This document shows positions 49,098 to 59,196 of a stretch of 64,000 nt of DNA, in pieces. Below the pieces are notes generated by a model. The model saw only the letters and a list, made by a program, of their open reading frames with translations. It had not been told where the DNA came from and did not search any database. A program made the position numbers and the translations under genes. Location: the NCBI GenBank assembly GCA_049578505.1, contig JBAUMC010000020.1, positions 1 through 64,000 on the forward strand. Direction: 5' to 3'. This DNA comes from JAGVPT01 sp049578505 (GTDB lineage: Bacteria > Bacteroidota > Ignavibacteria > UBA10030 > UBA8401). The stretch's first letter is position 1, and every line of letters starts with the position of its first letter.

Positions 49098-51493
49098 TTC
49101 TTTCCACCAAACACGTACTTCAGTGCATCTTCGATCTTTTCAATTGGTACGATCGTCAATCCATCCTTTACCGCATCTTGAATCTCCGTTAAATCTTTTT
49201 CGTTCTCTTTTGGAATAAGGACCGTCTTGATACCGCTCCGCTTGGCAGCGAGAAGCTTCTCGTTCAAGCCACCGATTGCAAGGACGTTGCCGCGGAGAGT
49301 GATCTCGCCTGTCATCGCAACATCGCTTCGCGCAGGCTTTCCGCTGATCGCAGAAACCATCGCCATGGCCATTGTAATGCCGGCGGAGGGGCCGTCTTTC
49401 GGAATCGCCCCCTCGGGAAGATGGATGTGAATTTCTTTCTTCCTGAAAAAATCGGGATTGAGTTTCAATGACTTCGCGTTCGAACGGATATAACTCAGAG
49501 CGGCATGGGCCGATTCTTTCATCACATCGCCCAGCTGTCCCGTCAGTGTCAACCGCTCCGGTCCCCGCATCATCGTCACATCGACTTCGAGAATTTCGCC
49601 GCCGACACTTGTCCATGCCAGGCCGGTGACCGAGCCGATGCGCGGTTTGCGTTCCGCTTCCCGAGAGCGGAATTTCGGAACGCCGAGATACTTGACAATT
49701 TTTTCTCCATCCACGAAAATGGACGGGTGTTTTTTCTTCGGCGCGCCGTGTTTATGCCCGTTTTTCTGTTTGCCGAGTACAATTTCTTTTGCCGCTTTCC
49801 TGCAGACGGAAGCGATCTCGCGTTCAAGGTTTCGAACGCCAGCTTCGCGCGTGTATTCCTGAATAATCTTGTTGATAGCTTCGTCGCCGATCGTCACGTC
49901 TGTTTCCTTCAAGCCATGTTCTCCCATCTGCTTCGGAATAATGTGACGCTTCGCGATTTCCCGTTTTTCGAAATCGAGATAACTCGCAAGCTCGATGATC
50001 TCCATTCTATCCTGAAGGGGAAGAGGAATCGTGTAGCGCACGTTCGCGGTGGTGATGAACATGACGTTTGAGAGGTCGTAATCGACATCAATATAGTGGT
50101 CGTTGAACGTGCTGTTTTGTTCAGGGTCGAGCACTTCAAGAAGAGCCGAAGCCGGGTCGCCGTGAAAATCCATGCTCATCTTATCAACTTCATCCATCAA
50201 GAGGAGGGGATTAACCACACCGGCGCGTTTCATCGACTGAATGATCTTGCCCGGCATCGAGCCGATGTAAGTCCTTCGATGTCCTCTTATTTCCGCTTCG
50301 TCCCGGATACCGCCGAGCGAAATGCGGACAAATTTTCTTCCGAGGGCCCGTGCAATCGATTTTGCGAGAGACGTTTTTCCCACACCCGGCGGTCCGACGA
50401 GGCACAATATCTGACCTTTCATCTCTTTCACGAGATTGAGGACTGCTATGTGTTCAAGAATCCGCTCCTTGGGTTTCTCCAGTCCGAAGTGATCTTCGTC
50501 GAGAATTCCTTTCACGTGGTCAACTTTCAGATTATCTTTCGTCCGCTTCTGCCATGGAACGCTTGTCAGCCAGTCGAGGTAATTTCGTGTAACGGTAAAC
50601 TCGGGAGACATCGCCGGAGTTTTCTTCAGCTTGTTGAACTCTTCTACTGCTTTTGCGTGGACTTCCTTCGGCATCTTGGCTTTTTCAATATCCTGCTTTA
50701 CCTTTGCCAGTTCGGGTGAAGCTTCGTCTTCGCCCAATTCGTCCTGCAAAATCTTTATCTGTTCCTGGATAAAAAATTTCCGCTGCGATTTTTGGATGTT
50801 GTCATGCACCTTCGAATCGATTTCCCGTTCGATCTTCAACATGCTGATTTCGCTGTTGAGGATGCGAATCACTTCCATGAATTGCTCGCGCGTGTTGTGG
50901 ATGCGCAAAATTTTCTGTTTGACTTCTACGCTCTGCACGATGTTTGCCGCGATGTAATAGAGCCGGCGCTGGCCGTCCTTGATGTTATCATAGGCGGAAA
51001 GGACCTCGGGGGGAATGGCGCGGTTAGCGCGGACATATTCGCCGAAAAGCGTCGACGCATGTCTGATAATTGCGTCCATTTCGGTGCTTTCTTCGGGAAT
51101 GCCCACATGGATTTCTATTTCTGCCTGAAGATATTTTTCGCTCGTCAAGTATTTCTTGATTGATGCCTGCACGATACCGTCGACAAGAATTTTGAGCAGA
51201 CCGTTGGGAAGCTTGAGAATCTGTATGATCTTCGCGACGACACCTTCTTTATAGATGTCGTCGGCGCCTGGTTCGTCGATTGATGGGTCCTGCTGTGCCG
51301 CGAGAAAAATGTACTTTTCATTTTCCAGCGCATAATTTGCCGCTCGAAGCGACGATTCGCGTCCAACTAACACTGGAAAGATCATGTGCGGGAAGATTAC
51401 GACATCGCGCAACGGAAGTACGGGAAGCGTTGTTGGAATAGAATCGACGGTGCCGATCTTCGATTCTTTATCCTTCACTTTTTCAATTGCCAT
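49091..51493 (-). CDS. lon: ATP-dependent protease Lon
   Basis: Cytosolic AAA+ serine protease that degrades damaged and regulatory proteins. The 800 residues show the N-terminal LON substrate domain (about 20-215), a coiled-coil middle part, Walker A GPPGVGKTS at 367-375, Walker B PLLLMDEVDKM, and a C-terminal peptidase domain with the catalytic serine in PKDGPSAGITMA and the lysine in GGLNEKLLAAKRSGI. The stop codon sits inside a heptamer array at 49091. The start matches the family, and a candidate promoter lies 30 bases upstream. Confidence 0.98.
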   Translation of the reverse strand: MAIEKVKDKESKIGTVDSIPTTLPVLPLRDVVIFPHMIFPVLVGRESSLRAANYALENEKYIFLAAQQDPSIDEPGADDIYKEGVVAKIIQILKLPNGLLKILVDGIVQASIKKYLTSEKYLQAEIEIHVGIPEESTEMDAIIRHASTLFGEYVRANRAIPPEVLSAYDNIKDGQRRLYYIAANIVQSVEVKQKILRIHNTREQFMEVIRILNSEISMLKIEREIDSKVHDNIQKSQRKFFIQEQIKILQDELGEDEASPELAKVKQDIEKAKMPKEVHAKAVEEFNKLKKTPAMSPEFTVTRNYLDWLTSVPWQKRTKDNLKVDHVKGILDEDHFGLEKPKERILEHIAVLNLVKEMKGQILCLVGPPGVGKTSLAKSIARALGRKFVRISLGGIRDEAEIRGHRRTYIGSMPGKIIQSMKRAGVVNPLLLMDEVDKMSMDFHGDPASALLEVLDPEQNSTFNDHYIDVDYDLSNVMFITTANVRYTIPLPLQDRMEIIELASYLDFEKREIAKRHIIPKQMGEHGLKETDVTIGDEAINKIIQEYTREAGVRNLEREIASVCRKAAKEIVLGKQKNGHKHGAPKKKHPSIFVDGEKIVKYLGVPKFRSREAERKPRIGSVTGLAWTSVGGEILEVDVTMMRGPERLTLTGQLGDVMKESAHAALSYIRSNAKSLKLNPDFFRKKEIHIHLPEGAIPKDGPSAGITMAMAMVSAISGKPARSDVAMTGEITLRGNVLAIGGLNEKLLAAKRSGIKTVLIPKENEKDLTEIQDAVKDGLTIVPIEKIEDALKYVFGGKKF

Positions 51494-51522
51494 TTCAATA
51501 ATGCTCTAGTTCTATGAGGGTG

Positions 51523-51550
51523 AATATAGACAGAAAAAGCGGGAAAACAA
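51523..51550 (-). promoter_or_regulatory. Candidate lon promoter
   Basis: Minus-strand -35 TTGTTT (51545-51550), 16-base spacer, -10 TATATT (51523-51528), 30 bases before the lon ATG. No CIRCE-type or heat-shock-type sequence was seen. Confidence 0.4.
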
Positions 51551-51749
51551 TCCGCTTGGTTTTGGTGCAATGTATTTATGGTTGTATGTTAAAAAGGTAC
51601 TGATAATTTGAGGGGATGTCAAGGCGAGCCGTGCCAAACGAGTTACTGTGTTGAGAGCGAATCAAAAAATCTATTGCAAAGAAGTCACTCATCACCCCAT
51701 ACCTCTCCTCAATGAGGAGGGAAAAACGCAAAGCTTCAGGGTGGTAATT

Positions 51750-54700
51750 CTATTCCGGCTGCAATTCCGCCTGCACATCAACTTTCTTCCCGTTAGTCCG
51801 GAATTTCGGCAGCAATGCAACGTGTTTGAACAACGCCGGAAGTTTTTCCTTCAAGCCGTCGACATACGTGTACATCACCGGCACGAGCACGAGTGTCAAA
51901 AGGAGCGAGCTCGTCAGTCCTCCGACGAGCGCCCACGCAAGACCCGATTTCCATTCTGCGCCGGCTTCGGTGCTTATCGCTATCGGCAGCATGCCGAAAA
52001 CCATTGCGACGGTCGTCATCAAAATCGGACGGAGACGTGTTTCACCCGCTTCGAGCAGCGCGTCGTACGTCGGCAGGTTGCGCTCTTCTTTCATTTGATT
52101 TGTCCGGTCGACAAGAAGAATTGCATTTTTTCCCACAAGGCCGACGAGCATGATGATGCCGAGAATGGAAAAAATACTGAGCGCTTTCATCGTCAACGCA
52201 AGTGCCAGCAGCGCGCCGATCATTGCGACGGGGATCGAAAACAACACGACAAACGGATAGACATACGAATCATACAACGCAACCATGATTAAATAAGTGA
52301 ACAATACGGCGGCAATAAGAGCGAATCCCAGACTGCCGAATCCATCCGACTGATTCTTGAGATCGCCGATATAGCTGATTTGGATTCCCGGAGGTACAAC
52401 TCCGTTCGACAAAGCTTTCTGAATGTCCGCGCCGATGCTCCCACTCGGGCGGCCGATTGCTTGTGAAAAAACCGTGACGGAAAAATTCCGATCCTGTCTC
52501 TGTAATTTGGTCGGCCCCGTAGTCTGGTAAATGTTTGCAAACTGTTTTAACTCCACTAATTCTCCCTTCCGGTTGAGAACGGTGATACCGCCAACATCGG
52601 ATGTTTTGGAGCGGTCGAACTTGTCCAGAACGATGCGCATGTCGTACTCGGTCGTCCCTTGACGGAATTTAGAATCGTCGTCTCCCTCAAGAGCAACCCG
52701 AAGTGTGGAGCCGACATCGGCCAGCGTTAACCCGAAGGCAGCCATTCGCTGGCGGTCAATCTCGACCCGCGTTTCCGGTTTCCCGTCCTCGGATGAAAGC
52801 CGAACGTCAGCCGTCCCCGGAATTTTGCGCATGACGTCAGCGACCTTCGATGCAGCCGAACGCACTTCGTCGTAGTTTGTCCCACTGACAACCAACTGAA
52901 TCGGCGTCTGATTCGCCGTGCCGAAAATGCCGATCGGGTTGACGCGAACCTTAACGCCCGGTATTTCGGTAGTCTTTGACTTGATCTCCCCGGCGATATC
53001 ATCCGTCGAACGGGTGCGCTGATCGCGCGGCACAAGCGTAACGTTTAATTCCGAGTTGTTGTTCGACGTTTGTCCCAGCAACCCTTCGCTTGACGCGCCG
53101 ACGTTGACGAACATTTTTTGCACTTCCGGAATTTCCGAAATGATCTTTTCGACCCTCTGCGTTACAAAATTCGTGTTATCGAACGTGGACCCCGGCGGCA
53201 GCTCAAGCGTAACTGTAAATTCCCCACGGTCCGCGACTGCGATAAATTCCGAACCGATAAAACCCAAGGGCGGGAGCGACAGTGCGGCAAAAAACAACAC
53301 GACGGCGAGGAGGATAATCTTACTGCGGTGGTGAAGGCTCCACCGAAGGATTTTGACGTACTCGTCGGAAAGTTTTTTAAACATTCCCTCGAACCAGACG
53401 GCAAATTTTCCCAATAATGTCCGGTCGGTGAGCCGTTCCAATTTTGCAAACCGCGAGGCCAACAGCGGCGTAACGGTGAACGAGACAAAAAGGGACATGA
53501 GCGTTGAGAAAACAACCGTCAATGCGAACTCGCGCATGATGTTGCCGACAAGCCCGGAGACGAGAGAGAGAGGCAGAAAAACTACAACGTCGACAAGCGT
53601 AATCGAGAGCGCGGCAAAGCCGATTTCATTTCTTCCTTTAATTGAAGCGCTTCGTTTATCTTCACCGTGCTCTAGATGACGATAAATATTTTCGAGGACG
53701 ACGATCGAATCGTCGACAAGAATCCCGACCACAAGCGACAATCCGAGAAGTGTCATGAGATTCAGTGACATCCCGAAAATATACATTCCGATGAACGAGG
53801 AAACCATCGATGCCGGAATCGCGATCATTACGATAATCGAGTTGCGAATGCTGTGGAGAAATCCGAGCATAACCAGTGCAACCAAGAAAATAGCGAGCGT
53901 CAAATCATGTTTCACTGCGTCCGCGGCATCTTTTGTGAACGTCGAGCCGTCCTGGGCAATGTTGAATTTCAAATTTATGCTGTTGAAATCTTTTTCTATT
54001 TTCGGAAGCTCGGCCCGGATTGACCCGCTCACTTCAACGGCATTGGCGTCGTTTTGCTTTTGGATCAACAAACCAACGGAAGTGATCCCGTTGATACGGC
54101 TCAGCGTGGTATAGTCTTTTTGGCCATCCTGCACTTCGGCAACATCGGAGAGCTTGATATCGCCCCCTTCTTTCGATTGCGCAATAACAAGATTGCGGAC
54201 ATCGTCGACCGTCGCAAATTTTCCGGCGATCCGAACCGTGTACTGGGTTTCGCCTTGCTCGACTTTGCCGGTAGGAAAGTCGAGGTTCGACGATTTTACG
54301 GCTTGCACCACCTGCAGAATCGACATACCATATGACCTGAGTTTCTGCGCGTCGACATTAATCCGAATCTCGCGTTCGTCCCCTCCGACAAGGGTGATCT
54401 GCGCAACCCCCGGCACTTTCGACAAACGAGGTTGCACGCGGTCTTTAAGAAGCTGGTAAAATTCCCTGCTTGGCATCGAGCTTGTCGCACCCATCCGCAT
54501 CACGGGGAGCTCGTCGAGGGCAAACTTTGTAACGGTCGGCGTTTTTGCACCTTCCGGAAGCGTGAACGCCACTTCATTCACCTTGCGCTGCGCATCCTGC
54601 AATGCAACGTTTACATCAGCAGATTGCAGAAACTCGATATTCACAAAGGAAAGCCCTTCCGAAGAGGTCGAATAGACCGCGGACACTTTGTCGATTCCGG

Positions 54701-54914
54701 AAACAGCGTCTTCGATAATTTTTGTGACGGATGTCTGTACTTCATTCGGCGATGCTCCGGGATAAATCGTCGTGATCGTGACATAAGGGGACGAAATTTT
54801 GGGGAGCAGCTCGTACTTCAATTGAGAATAGCTGAAGATTCCGAGCACGCCCAGTGCTGCAAAAATCACGACGATAATCGTGGGGCGCTTGATCGATAAT
54901 TCAGTCAGTGTCAT
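51750..54914 (-). CDS. RND efflux transporter, HAE1/AcrB type
   Basis: Inner-membrane proton-driven pump exporting hydrophobic compounds or drugs through a tripartite channel. The 1054 residues show twelve membrane helices in the usual 1+5+1+5 layout with two large periplasmic domains. VGILVDDSIVVLENIYRHLE holds the paired acidic residues of helix 4 (DD), and the second half has a GLVGKNAILLVD repeat of the same fold. Starts MTLTELSIKRPTIIVVIF. It follows the membrane-fusion gene by 51 bases. No outer-membrane channel gene is linked. Confidence 0.95.
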   Translation of the reverse strand: MTLTELSIKRPTIIVVIFAALGVLGIFSYSQLKYELLPKISSPYVTITTIYPGASPNEVQTSVTKIIEDAVSGIDKVSAVYSTSSEGLSFVNIEFLQSADVNVALQDAQRKVNEVAFTLPEGAKTPTVTKFALDELPVMRMGATSSMPSREFYQLLKDRVQPRLSKVPGVAQITLVGGDEREIRINVDAQKLRSYGMSILQVVQAVKSSNLDFPTGKVEQGETQYTVRIAGKFATVDDVRNLVIAQSKEGGDIKLSDVAEVQDGQKDYTTLSRINGITSVGLLIQKQNDANAVEVSGSIRAELPKIEKDFNSINLKFNIAQDGSTFTKDAADAVKHDLTLAIFLVALVMLGFLHSIRNSIIVMIAIPASMVSSFIGMYIFGMSLNLMTLLGLSLVVGILVDDSIVVLENIYRHLEHGEDKRSASIKGRNEIGFAALSITLVDVVVFLPLSLVSGLVGNIMREFALTVVFSTLMSLFVSFTVTPLLASRFAKLERLTDRTLLGKFAVWFEGMFKKLSDEYVKILRWSLHHRSKIILLAVVLFFAALSLPPLGFIGSEFIAVADRGEFTVTLELPPGSTFDNTNFVTQRVEKIISEIPEVQKMFVNVGASSEGLLGQTSNNNSELNVTLVPRDQRTRSTDDIAGEIKSKTTEIPGVKVRVNPIGIFGTANQTPIQLVVSGTNYDEVRSAASKVADVMRKIPGTADVRLSSEDGKPETRVEIDRQRMAAFGLTLADVGSTLRVALEGDDDSKFRQGTTEYDMRIVLDKFDRSKTSDVGGITVLNRKGELVELKQFANIYQTTGPTKLQRQDRNFSVTVFSQAIGRPSGSIGADIQKALSNGVVPPGIQISYIGDLKNQSDGFGSLGFALIAAVLFTYLIMVALYDSYVYPFVVLFSIPVAMIGALLALALTMKALSIFSILGIIMLVGLVGKNAILLVDRTNQMKEERNLPTYDALLEAGETRLRPILMTTVAMVFGMLPIAISTEAGAEWKSGLAWALVGGLTSSLLLTLVLVPVMYTYVDGLKEKLPALFKHVALLPKFRTNGKKVDVQAELQPE

Positions 54915-54965
54915 ATCTCTTCTCCATCGTGTTGGACACCAATGCTACTGGTGCCATAGATAAAT

Positions 54966-56015
54966 TCATTTCACAACCGTGACGGCGTCCTTATCCTTCA
55001 AATTGTTCTGGCCGCTGAGTACAACCTCTTCGTCATTCTGCAGGCCTGAAAGGACCTGCAAATTCGTCCCAACCTCGGCGCCGACCACAACATTCCGGAG
55101 ATGAGCAATCCCCTGCTCAACCACAAAAACCTGGGCGTCCTTCGTGCTGCCGACAAGCGTTTCCCTGGGGATCGAAAGCGTTTCGCCCGACCGGATCGAA
55201 ACAAACGACACCCGTCCGAACATTCCCGCTCTTAGCGGATGCGCAGCGCTGTTGGCAAGCTGTACCTCGACCGGATATGTGTGCGCTTCATCCCCCTTTG
55301 CACTGATCGTTGCAATTTTCCCGGTAAATGTAACTCCCGGATAGATGTCGGTTGTAACTTCTGCAGTATCACCAACTTTCAATTTGAATGCATCCTCTTC
55401 TGCAACATTAAGCTTAACCTTCAACGTTGAAATGTCGACAACATTTGCAATAATATTATTCTTTTGTACCATCGCACCGATGTCGACAGGACGCGCGCTG
55501 ACTATTCCCGATATGGGAGATTTGATTTTCGTATCGTTGTATTGGCGGCGGGCGATAATATACTGCGCTTCGGCGGATTTAAATCCGAGCCTAGCCGATT
55601 CAAGCTGTTCATTGGAAACGGAAGATTCTTTGTACAGTTTTTCATACCGTTCCAAATCTTTTTTCAGCTTTTGATAATTCACTTCAGCCGCAACATAGCT
55701 CGCTTGCTTCAGCTCGTCATCAACTTGAACGAGAACCGCCCCGGCTTGCACTTTGTCGCCGACGTTTACCATCACCTTTGTCACGCGTCCTTCCGTTTCG
55801 GAAAGAACCGCAACATCGTTGAATGCGGTGATAGTGCCGGTCAACGAAAAATCTTCCGACAGCACTTGTTTTTGAACCTGAACAAGCGTAACGGGTAGAA
55901 ATTTTACTTCATCGTTCTTTGACTTCGCCTGCATTTTCGATTTGTTGTTCAACAACACAACAATCATTAACGCGAAGAGAACGACAACGCCGACAATAAT
56001 TCTCATCTTCTTCAT
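54966..56015 (-). CDS. RND efflux periplasmic adaptor (membrane-fusion protein)
   Basis: Periplasmic linker between the RND pump and an outer-membrane channel. One N-terminal membrane helix (MRIIVGVVVLFALMIVVLL) is followed by a biotinyl-lipoyl half-motif (VSETEGRVTKVMVNVGDKVQAG in shortened reading), a helical hairpin (about 105-160), the second lipoyl half (SPISGIVSARPVDIGAMV) and a beta-barrel with GRVSFVSIRSGETLSIPRETL. At 349 residues it is of normal length. It lies between the TetR gene and the pump on one transcript. Confidence 0.94.
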   Translation of the reverse strand: MKKMRIIVGVVVLFALMIVVLLNNKSKMQAKSKNDEVKFLPVTLVQVQKQVLSEDFSLTGTITAFNDVAVLSETEGRVTKVMVNVGDKVQAGAVLVQVDDELKQASYVAAEVNYQKLKKDLERYEKLYKESSVSNEQLESARLGFKSAEAQYIIARRQYNDTKIKSPISGIVSARPVDIGAMVQKNNIIANVVDISTLKVKLNVAEEDAFKLKVGDTAEVTTDIYPGVTFTGKIATISAKGDEAHTYPVEVQLANSAAHPLRAGMFGRVSFVSIRSGETLSIPRETLVGSTKDAQVFVVEQGIAHLRNVVVGAEVGTNLQVLSGLQNDEEVVLSGQNNLKDKDAVTVVK

Positions 56016-56068
56016 GCTTTACTCCCTCACTTAAATGTGTCTGATAGAAATTGAAACCTTTAATCTCT

Positions 56069-56752
56069 TCACACGCTTTGGTACAAAGCTATCTCACGGT
56101 ACATTTTCTTTGCTTCTTCCGTCATCATCGCCTCGAGAAGCATCGCATGCACCCGGCGAAGCGCAGTCTCCAGGTTGAGTTCCATAACGTCTTTCCAGTA
56201 ATTGTCCTCTCTATCCATCTGTCGCATCAAGCCGTTCGAGCTTGCCCAGAGAATAACCGCAGCCTGTTTCGGGTCGAGATCGGGTTGGATCACTCCTTCA
56301 TCTATGCCCCGCCTGATAAGGTCGATGAGCACTCCCCATACTTTTTGATTATGACTCGCACATGATTGCAGCATTTCTTCAGAAACCTGTTTATGGAATT
56401 GCGGGTTTTCGAAAAGGTGAAACATGCGGTAATAGTTACGGTGTTGTTTAAAAAATTCGTAATAGGCTTCACCGAAGTTTGCAATCGTCTTCAGAGTAGG
56501 ATGAGCGTCGGAGAGAACATTGCTGAACATCTCGTACAGGATATCTATTCCTCGAAGCATTACAGCAAAGTAGAGATCCTCTTTGCTTTTGTAGTAGAGG
56601 TAGAGAGTCCCTTTGCTTAATTCTGCAGCTTCGGCTATCTCATCCATTGTTGCAACGGCGAGCCCTTTTTGAAAAAATATCTTTTGCGCGGCATCAATGA
56701 TCTCTTCCCGGCGATGTTCTTTTTCCCTCTCTTTTCTTTCAATAATTCCCAT
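56069..56752 (-). CDS. TetR-family repressor of the efflux operon
   Basis: A 227-residue regulator. The DNA-binding domain (residues ~8-55) reads RREEIIDAAQKIFFQKG, then TMDEIAEAAELSKGTLYLYYKSKEDLY, the standard helix-turn-helix; the rest is helical ligand-binding domain. I use the ATG at 56752 with GTGGAG seven bases upstream. It is first in the operon TetR-MFP-RND, so it probably represses its own operon and is released by a pump substrate. A dyad at 56829-56841 is a candidate operator. Confidence 0.92.
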   Translation of the reverse strand: MGIIERKEREKEHRREEIIDAAQKIFFQKGLAVATMDEIAEAAELSKGTLYLYYKSKEDLYFAVMLRGIDILYEMFSNVLSDAHPTLKTIANFGEAYYEFFKQHRNYYRMFHLFENPQFHKQVSEEMLQSCASHNQKVWGVLIDLIRRGIDEGVIQPDLDPKQAAVILWASSNGLMRQMDREDNYWKDVMELNLETALRRVHAMLLEAMMTEEAKKMYREIALYQSV

Positions 56753-56788
56753 ACAATACTCCACTTCACAGTTAAAACTTATAATTAA

Positions 56789-56817
56789 AAATTAGCGGAA
56801 GCTTGGGTTCCACTCAA
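56789..56817 (-). promoter_or_regulatory. Candidate promoter of the efflux operon
   Basis: Minus-strand -35 TTGAGT (56812-56817), 17-base spacer, -10 TAATTT (56789-56794), about 37 bases from the TetR start codon. The operator candidate lies just upstream. Confidence 0.4.
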
Positions 56818-56828
56818 GTTTGATAGGG

Positions 56829-56841
56829 GGTGACCGTCACC
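56829..56841. promoter_or_regulatory. Candidate TetR operator
   Basis: A perfect dyad GGTGAC-C-GTCACC, 12 bases upstream of the candidate -35 element. Perfect short dyads next to a TetR gene are commonly its operator; binding is inferred only from position. Confidence 0.35.
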
Positions 56842-57164
56842 TCTACCAAGAAATTAAAATTATCCCCTGCCGAAGATTGAATTCAGCCGCACAAAGAATC
56901 AACGATAGAATAATTATTGACTGGCAGTTAGTAAAAACAAAACAACTGGGGAAAGGTTCCAAAGCCTGAGAGAATTCCTTAAAGAGAGGTTTTTTTAGCA
57001 TTTATGGAGAGGCGGGGTCGACTCGCAAAACGGGCGGCGTTCCAAGTTCATTTCAATAACAGCCTCGAAATTCTTGCAATACCAAAAGCTGAGAAACTGC
57101 GGGGGCACAATTCAGTCTGCGAGGTTTTGAGCGGGGGTCGTTCAGGATAGAGTCGCCGAAATCG
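56842..57164. other. Gap without recognisable gene
   Basis: About 320 bases between the efflux-operon control region and the EnvC-like gene. No protein-like frame, tRNA, riboswitch core or strong terminator is visible. A GAGAGAATTCCTTAAAGAGAGG stretch at about 56968 in shortened reading is weakly symmetric. Nothing further can be supported. Confidence 0.5.
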
Positions 57165-58397
57165 TCAACGACGGCGTTTAGAAAGCCATACTTCGGGGTT
57201 CTGTTTTTCTTTCTCTTTCCAAACCTCAAAATGGAGCACGCTGCCGGAAACGGAATCGCCGCTTTTTGCAATCACTGTTCCGTCCGATACCTGCTCCCCT
57301 TCGGTAACTTCGATGTCCGAAAGATGTGCATACACTGTATGGAATCCGCCGGCGTGTTTGAGAATAACGAGATTTCCGTACGACGGCAGCCAGTGAATCA
57401 TCGCCACTTCTCCGTCCGCAACAGACTTCACCGGTGAGCCGGTTTTAATTGAGATATCGATTCCGGTATTCTGCGTTATCGTTTTCAAAACAGGATGCAC
57501 CTGATTGCCAAAGTGCGCAACGACTGCTCCGGCCGACACCGGCCACGGCAATTTCCCTTTGAGTGATTCAAAGGACGCTCCCGTTTCAACCGGCGGTTCT
57601 TCGGTTTCTTTCAGCTTCAATCGCTCCCTTTCAGCTGAACGTTCCCGCGCAAGGCTTTCTTCGTGTTCCTTCCGAATGCGATCTTTCTCAACAAGGTCGG
57701 TGATAAGATTTTGCAGCTCCTCGGCGGCGCGCGTTTTCCTCACCAACTCTCTTTTCATCGCGGCTTTGTCTTTTCGTATCACCTTAAGCGCCTGCGCCCG
57801 TTTATGTTTTTTCTTTTCGAGGAACTGTTCCTCTTGTTCCTTGCTTGATATTACTTCATGCTGCTCATCAAGTTTTTGCTGCAAGTCAACTTTCTCCGCC
57901 GCGAGAATAAGGCGTTTGTCCTGGATTTTCTCCAAATCTTTCTTGCGCTGTTCCGAGAATCGTTTTAGGTATTCAATCCGGATATATAGCTGGTTGATGG
58001 AATTCGAAGAGAAGAGCGTTTCCAAATCATAGACCCTCCCGAACTTGTACACAGCAGTGACATATTTTGCGTAATGAAGCTTGAGGAAGGAAAGCTGTTT
58101 TTCTAAGAAGGTAATATTGTCCGAGGCCAGGGCGATCGAAGTTTGAAGCTCTTCTTCTTCATCCTTGAGCTCCCCAAGGAGCGAATGAACAAGATTGCTT
58201 TGTTTCTCGTAATTGTCGATACGTTCAAGTGTTACCTTTTCCTTTTTCTCACTCTCTTGTATGCGCTGCTCATAGGAATCGATTTCTTTCCGAAGTTTTT
58301 CCAGTGCCCGTTCTTTTCTTTTGATGTCCTGTTCGCCGCCGTTCAGCACAGAGCACGCTGCCGCGACCAACACAACGAACATCAATACGCGTTTCAT
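57165..58397 (-). CDS. EnvC-like murein hydrolase activator (degenerate LytM/M23 domain)
   Basis: A 410-residue exported protein: signal peptide (MKRVLMFVVLVAAACSVLNGG), a long coiled coil (about 22-260, rich in E, K, R, L) and a C-terminal M23/LytM domain. The domain keeps the fold marks HFGNQVHPVL, GIDISIKTGSPVKSVADGEV and YGNLVILKH, but the zinc residues are incomplete: NTGID has Asn where active enzymes have His, and SVLHFEVW lacks the first His of HxH. Such domains activate amidases instead of cutting peptidoglycan, as in E. coli EnvC. It is followed on the transcript only by the gap towards TetR. Confidence 0.88.
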   Translation of the reverse strand: MKRVLMFVVLVAAACSVLNGGEQDIKRKERALEKLRKEIDSYEQRIQESEKKEKVTLERIDNYEKQSNLVHSLLGELKDEEEELQTSIALASDNITFLEKQLSFLKLHYAKYVTAVYKFGRVYDLETLFSSNSINQLYIRIEYLKRFSEQRKKDLEKIQDKRLILAAEKVDLQQKLDEQHEVISSKEQEEQFLEKKKHKRAQALKVIRKDKAAMKRELVRKTRAAEELQNLITDLVEKDRIRKEHEESLARERSAERERLKLKETEEPPVETGASFESLKGKLPWPVSAGAVVAHFGNQVHPVLKTITQNTGIDISIKTGSPVKSVADGEVAMIHWLPSYGNLVILKHAGGFHTVYAHLSDIEVTEGEQVSDGTVIAKSGDSVSGSVLHFEVWKEKEKQNPEVWLSKRRR

Positions 58398-58428
58398 AGG
58401 ATGCCTGTTGAAGACGGAGTGAAACGGT

Positions 58429-59196
58429 TTATTCTTTCGTGACGCGCCGTGCGTCGGGCGGAATATGGAGCGTCATTGGACCAAGGGGGACATTGATATG
58501 AATATCGTCGTACTCGAGCGACACCGAAGTTTGCAATGTGTATTGGCTCAAGCGAACGGTTTGCGGCACTATCGTTCCATCGTCGCGCCGGTCATATTCA
58601 AAACGTTCTTCGCTCCACACCTCACCCGCAGAGTCGATGTGCTCGATACCGGTAATAAGCAGAACCTGGCCGTCCACGATGTACCGCGTCGCCCCGTTAT
58701 TATGACGAAAGAAAAGAACGTAAGAATCGTCCCCGATCGTAAAACTGTCCGGTGACGCTTCTTCCGGCAAGAATGTCCGCGTGCCGCAGAACATATCGAC
58801 AACATCGGCGGGATCGATACGAATATTCATAAAGGCCGGCAAATTGCCTTTGTCAACATCCCCCTCAATGACCTCGTTTTTGAAGCTGTTATAGAAAATG
58901 TAATGGTCTTTTGCAAATAACGCCGACGCCACGTGGATTCCAAACGGTCCTTCGATATCGACGAGAATTGAGTCGGGTTTCTTCAACCGGAGTTCGAACG
59001 AACCTGAATTGGCAAACGAGGGGGTCTCTGCTGAAATTGATCCCTTAGCTTCGAGGGTGGTAACATCATGCCTGTGCGCGTTGACGGCGTCGATCACCTC
59101 TTGTGCGGAACGGTTCGCCGCAGGCCTGCGAAGTTCTTTGGTCGGAGCACAACCCGAAAGCGCGATCATCGAAAAGAAGATGAGCGCTCTCTTCAT
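58429..59196 (-). CDS. Outer-membrane lipoprotein, DUF4292/LolB-like fold
   Basis: A 255-residue lipoprotein with lipobox LSGC near residue 15 and a LolA/LolB-like half-barrel (LEAKGSISAETPSFANSGSFELRLKKPDSILVDIEGPFG in shortened reading), as in DUF4292. It could help carry lipoproteins, or support BAM or Lpt function; none is proven. I start at the ATG at 59196, which overlaps the stop of the TPR lipoprotein by 4 bases; the longer frame to 59265 lacks a signal. It precedes the EnvC-like gene by 31 bases. Confidence 0.82.
   Translation of the reverse strand: MKRALIFFSMIALSGCAPTKELRRPAANRSAQEVIDAVNAHRHDVTTLEAKGSISAETPSFANSGSFELRLKKPDSILVDIEGPFGIHVASALFAKDHYIFYNSFKNEVIEGDVDKGNLPAFMNIRIDPADVVDMFCGTRTFLPEEASPDSFTIGDDSYVLFFRHNNGATRYIVDGQVLLITGIEHIDSAGEVWSEERFEYDRRDDGTIVPQTVRLSQYTLQTSVSLEYDDIHINVPLGPMTLHIPPDARRVTKE

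Noticed and set aside
51705..51719. CTCCTCAATGAGGAG as terminator of the RND gene
   Set aside because: Stem of seven pairs with a one-base loop and no T run; too weak to call.
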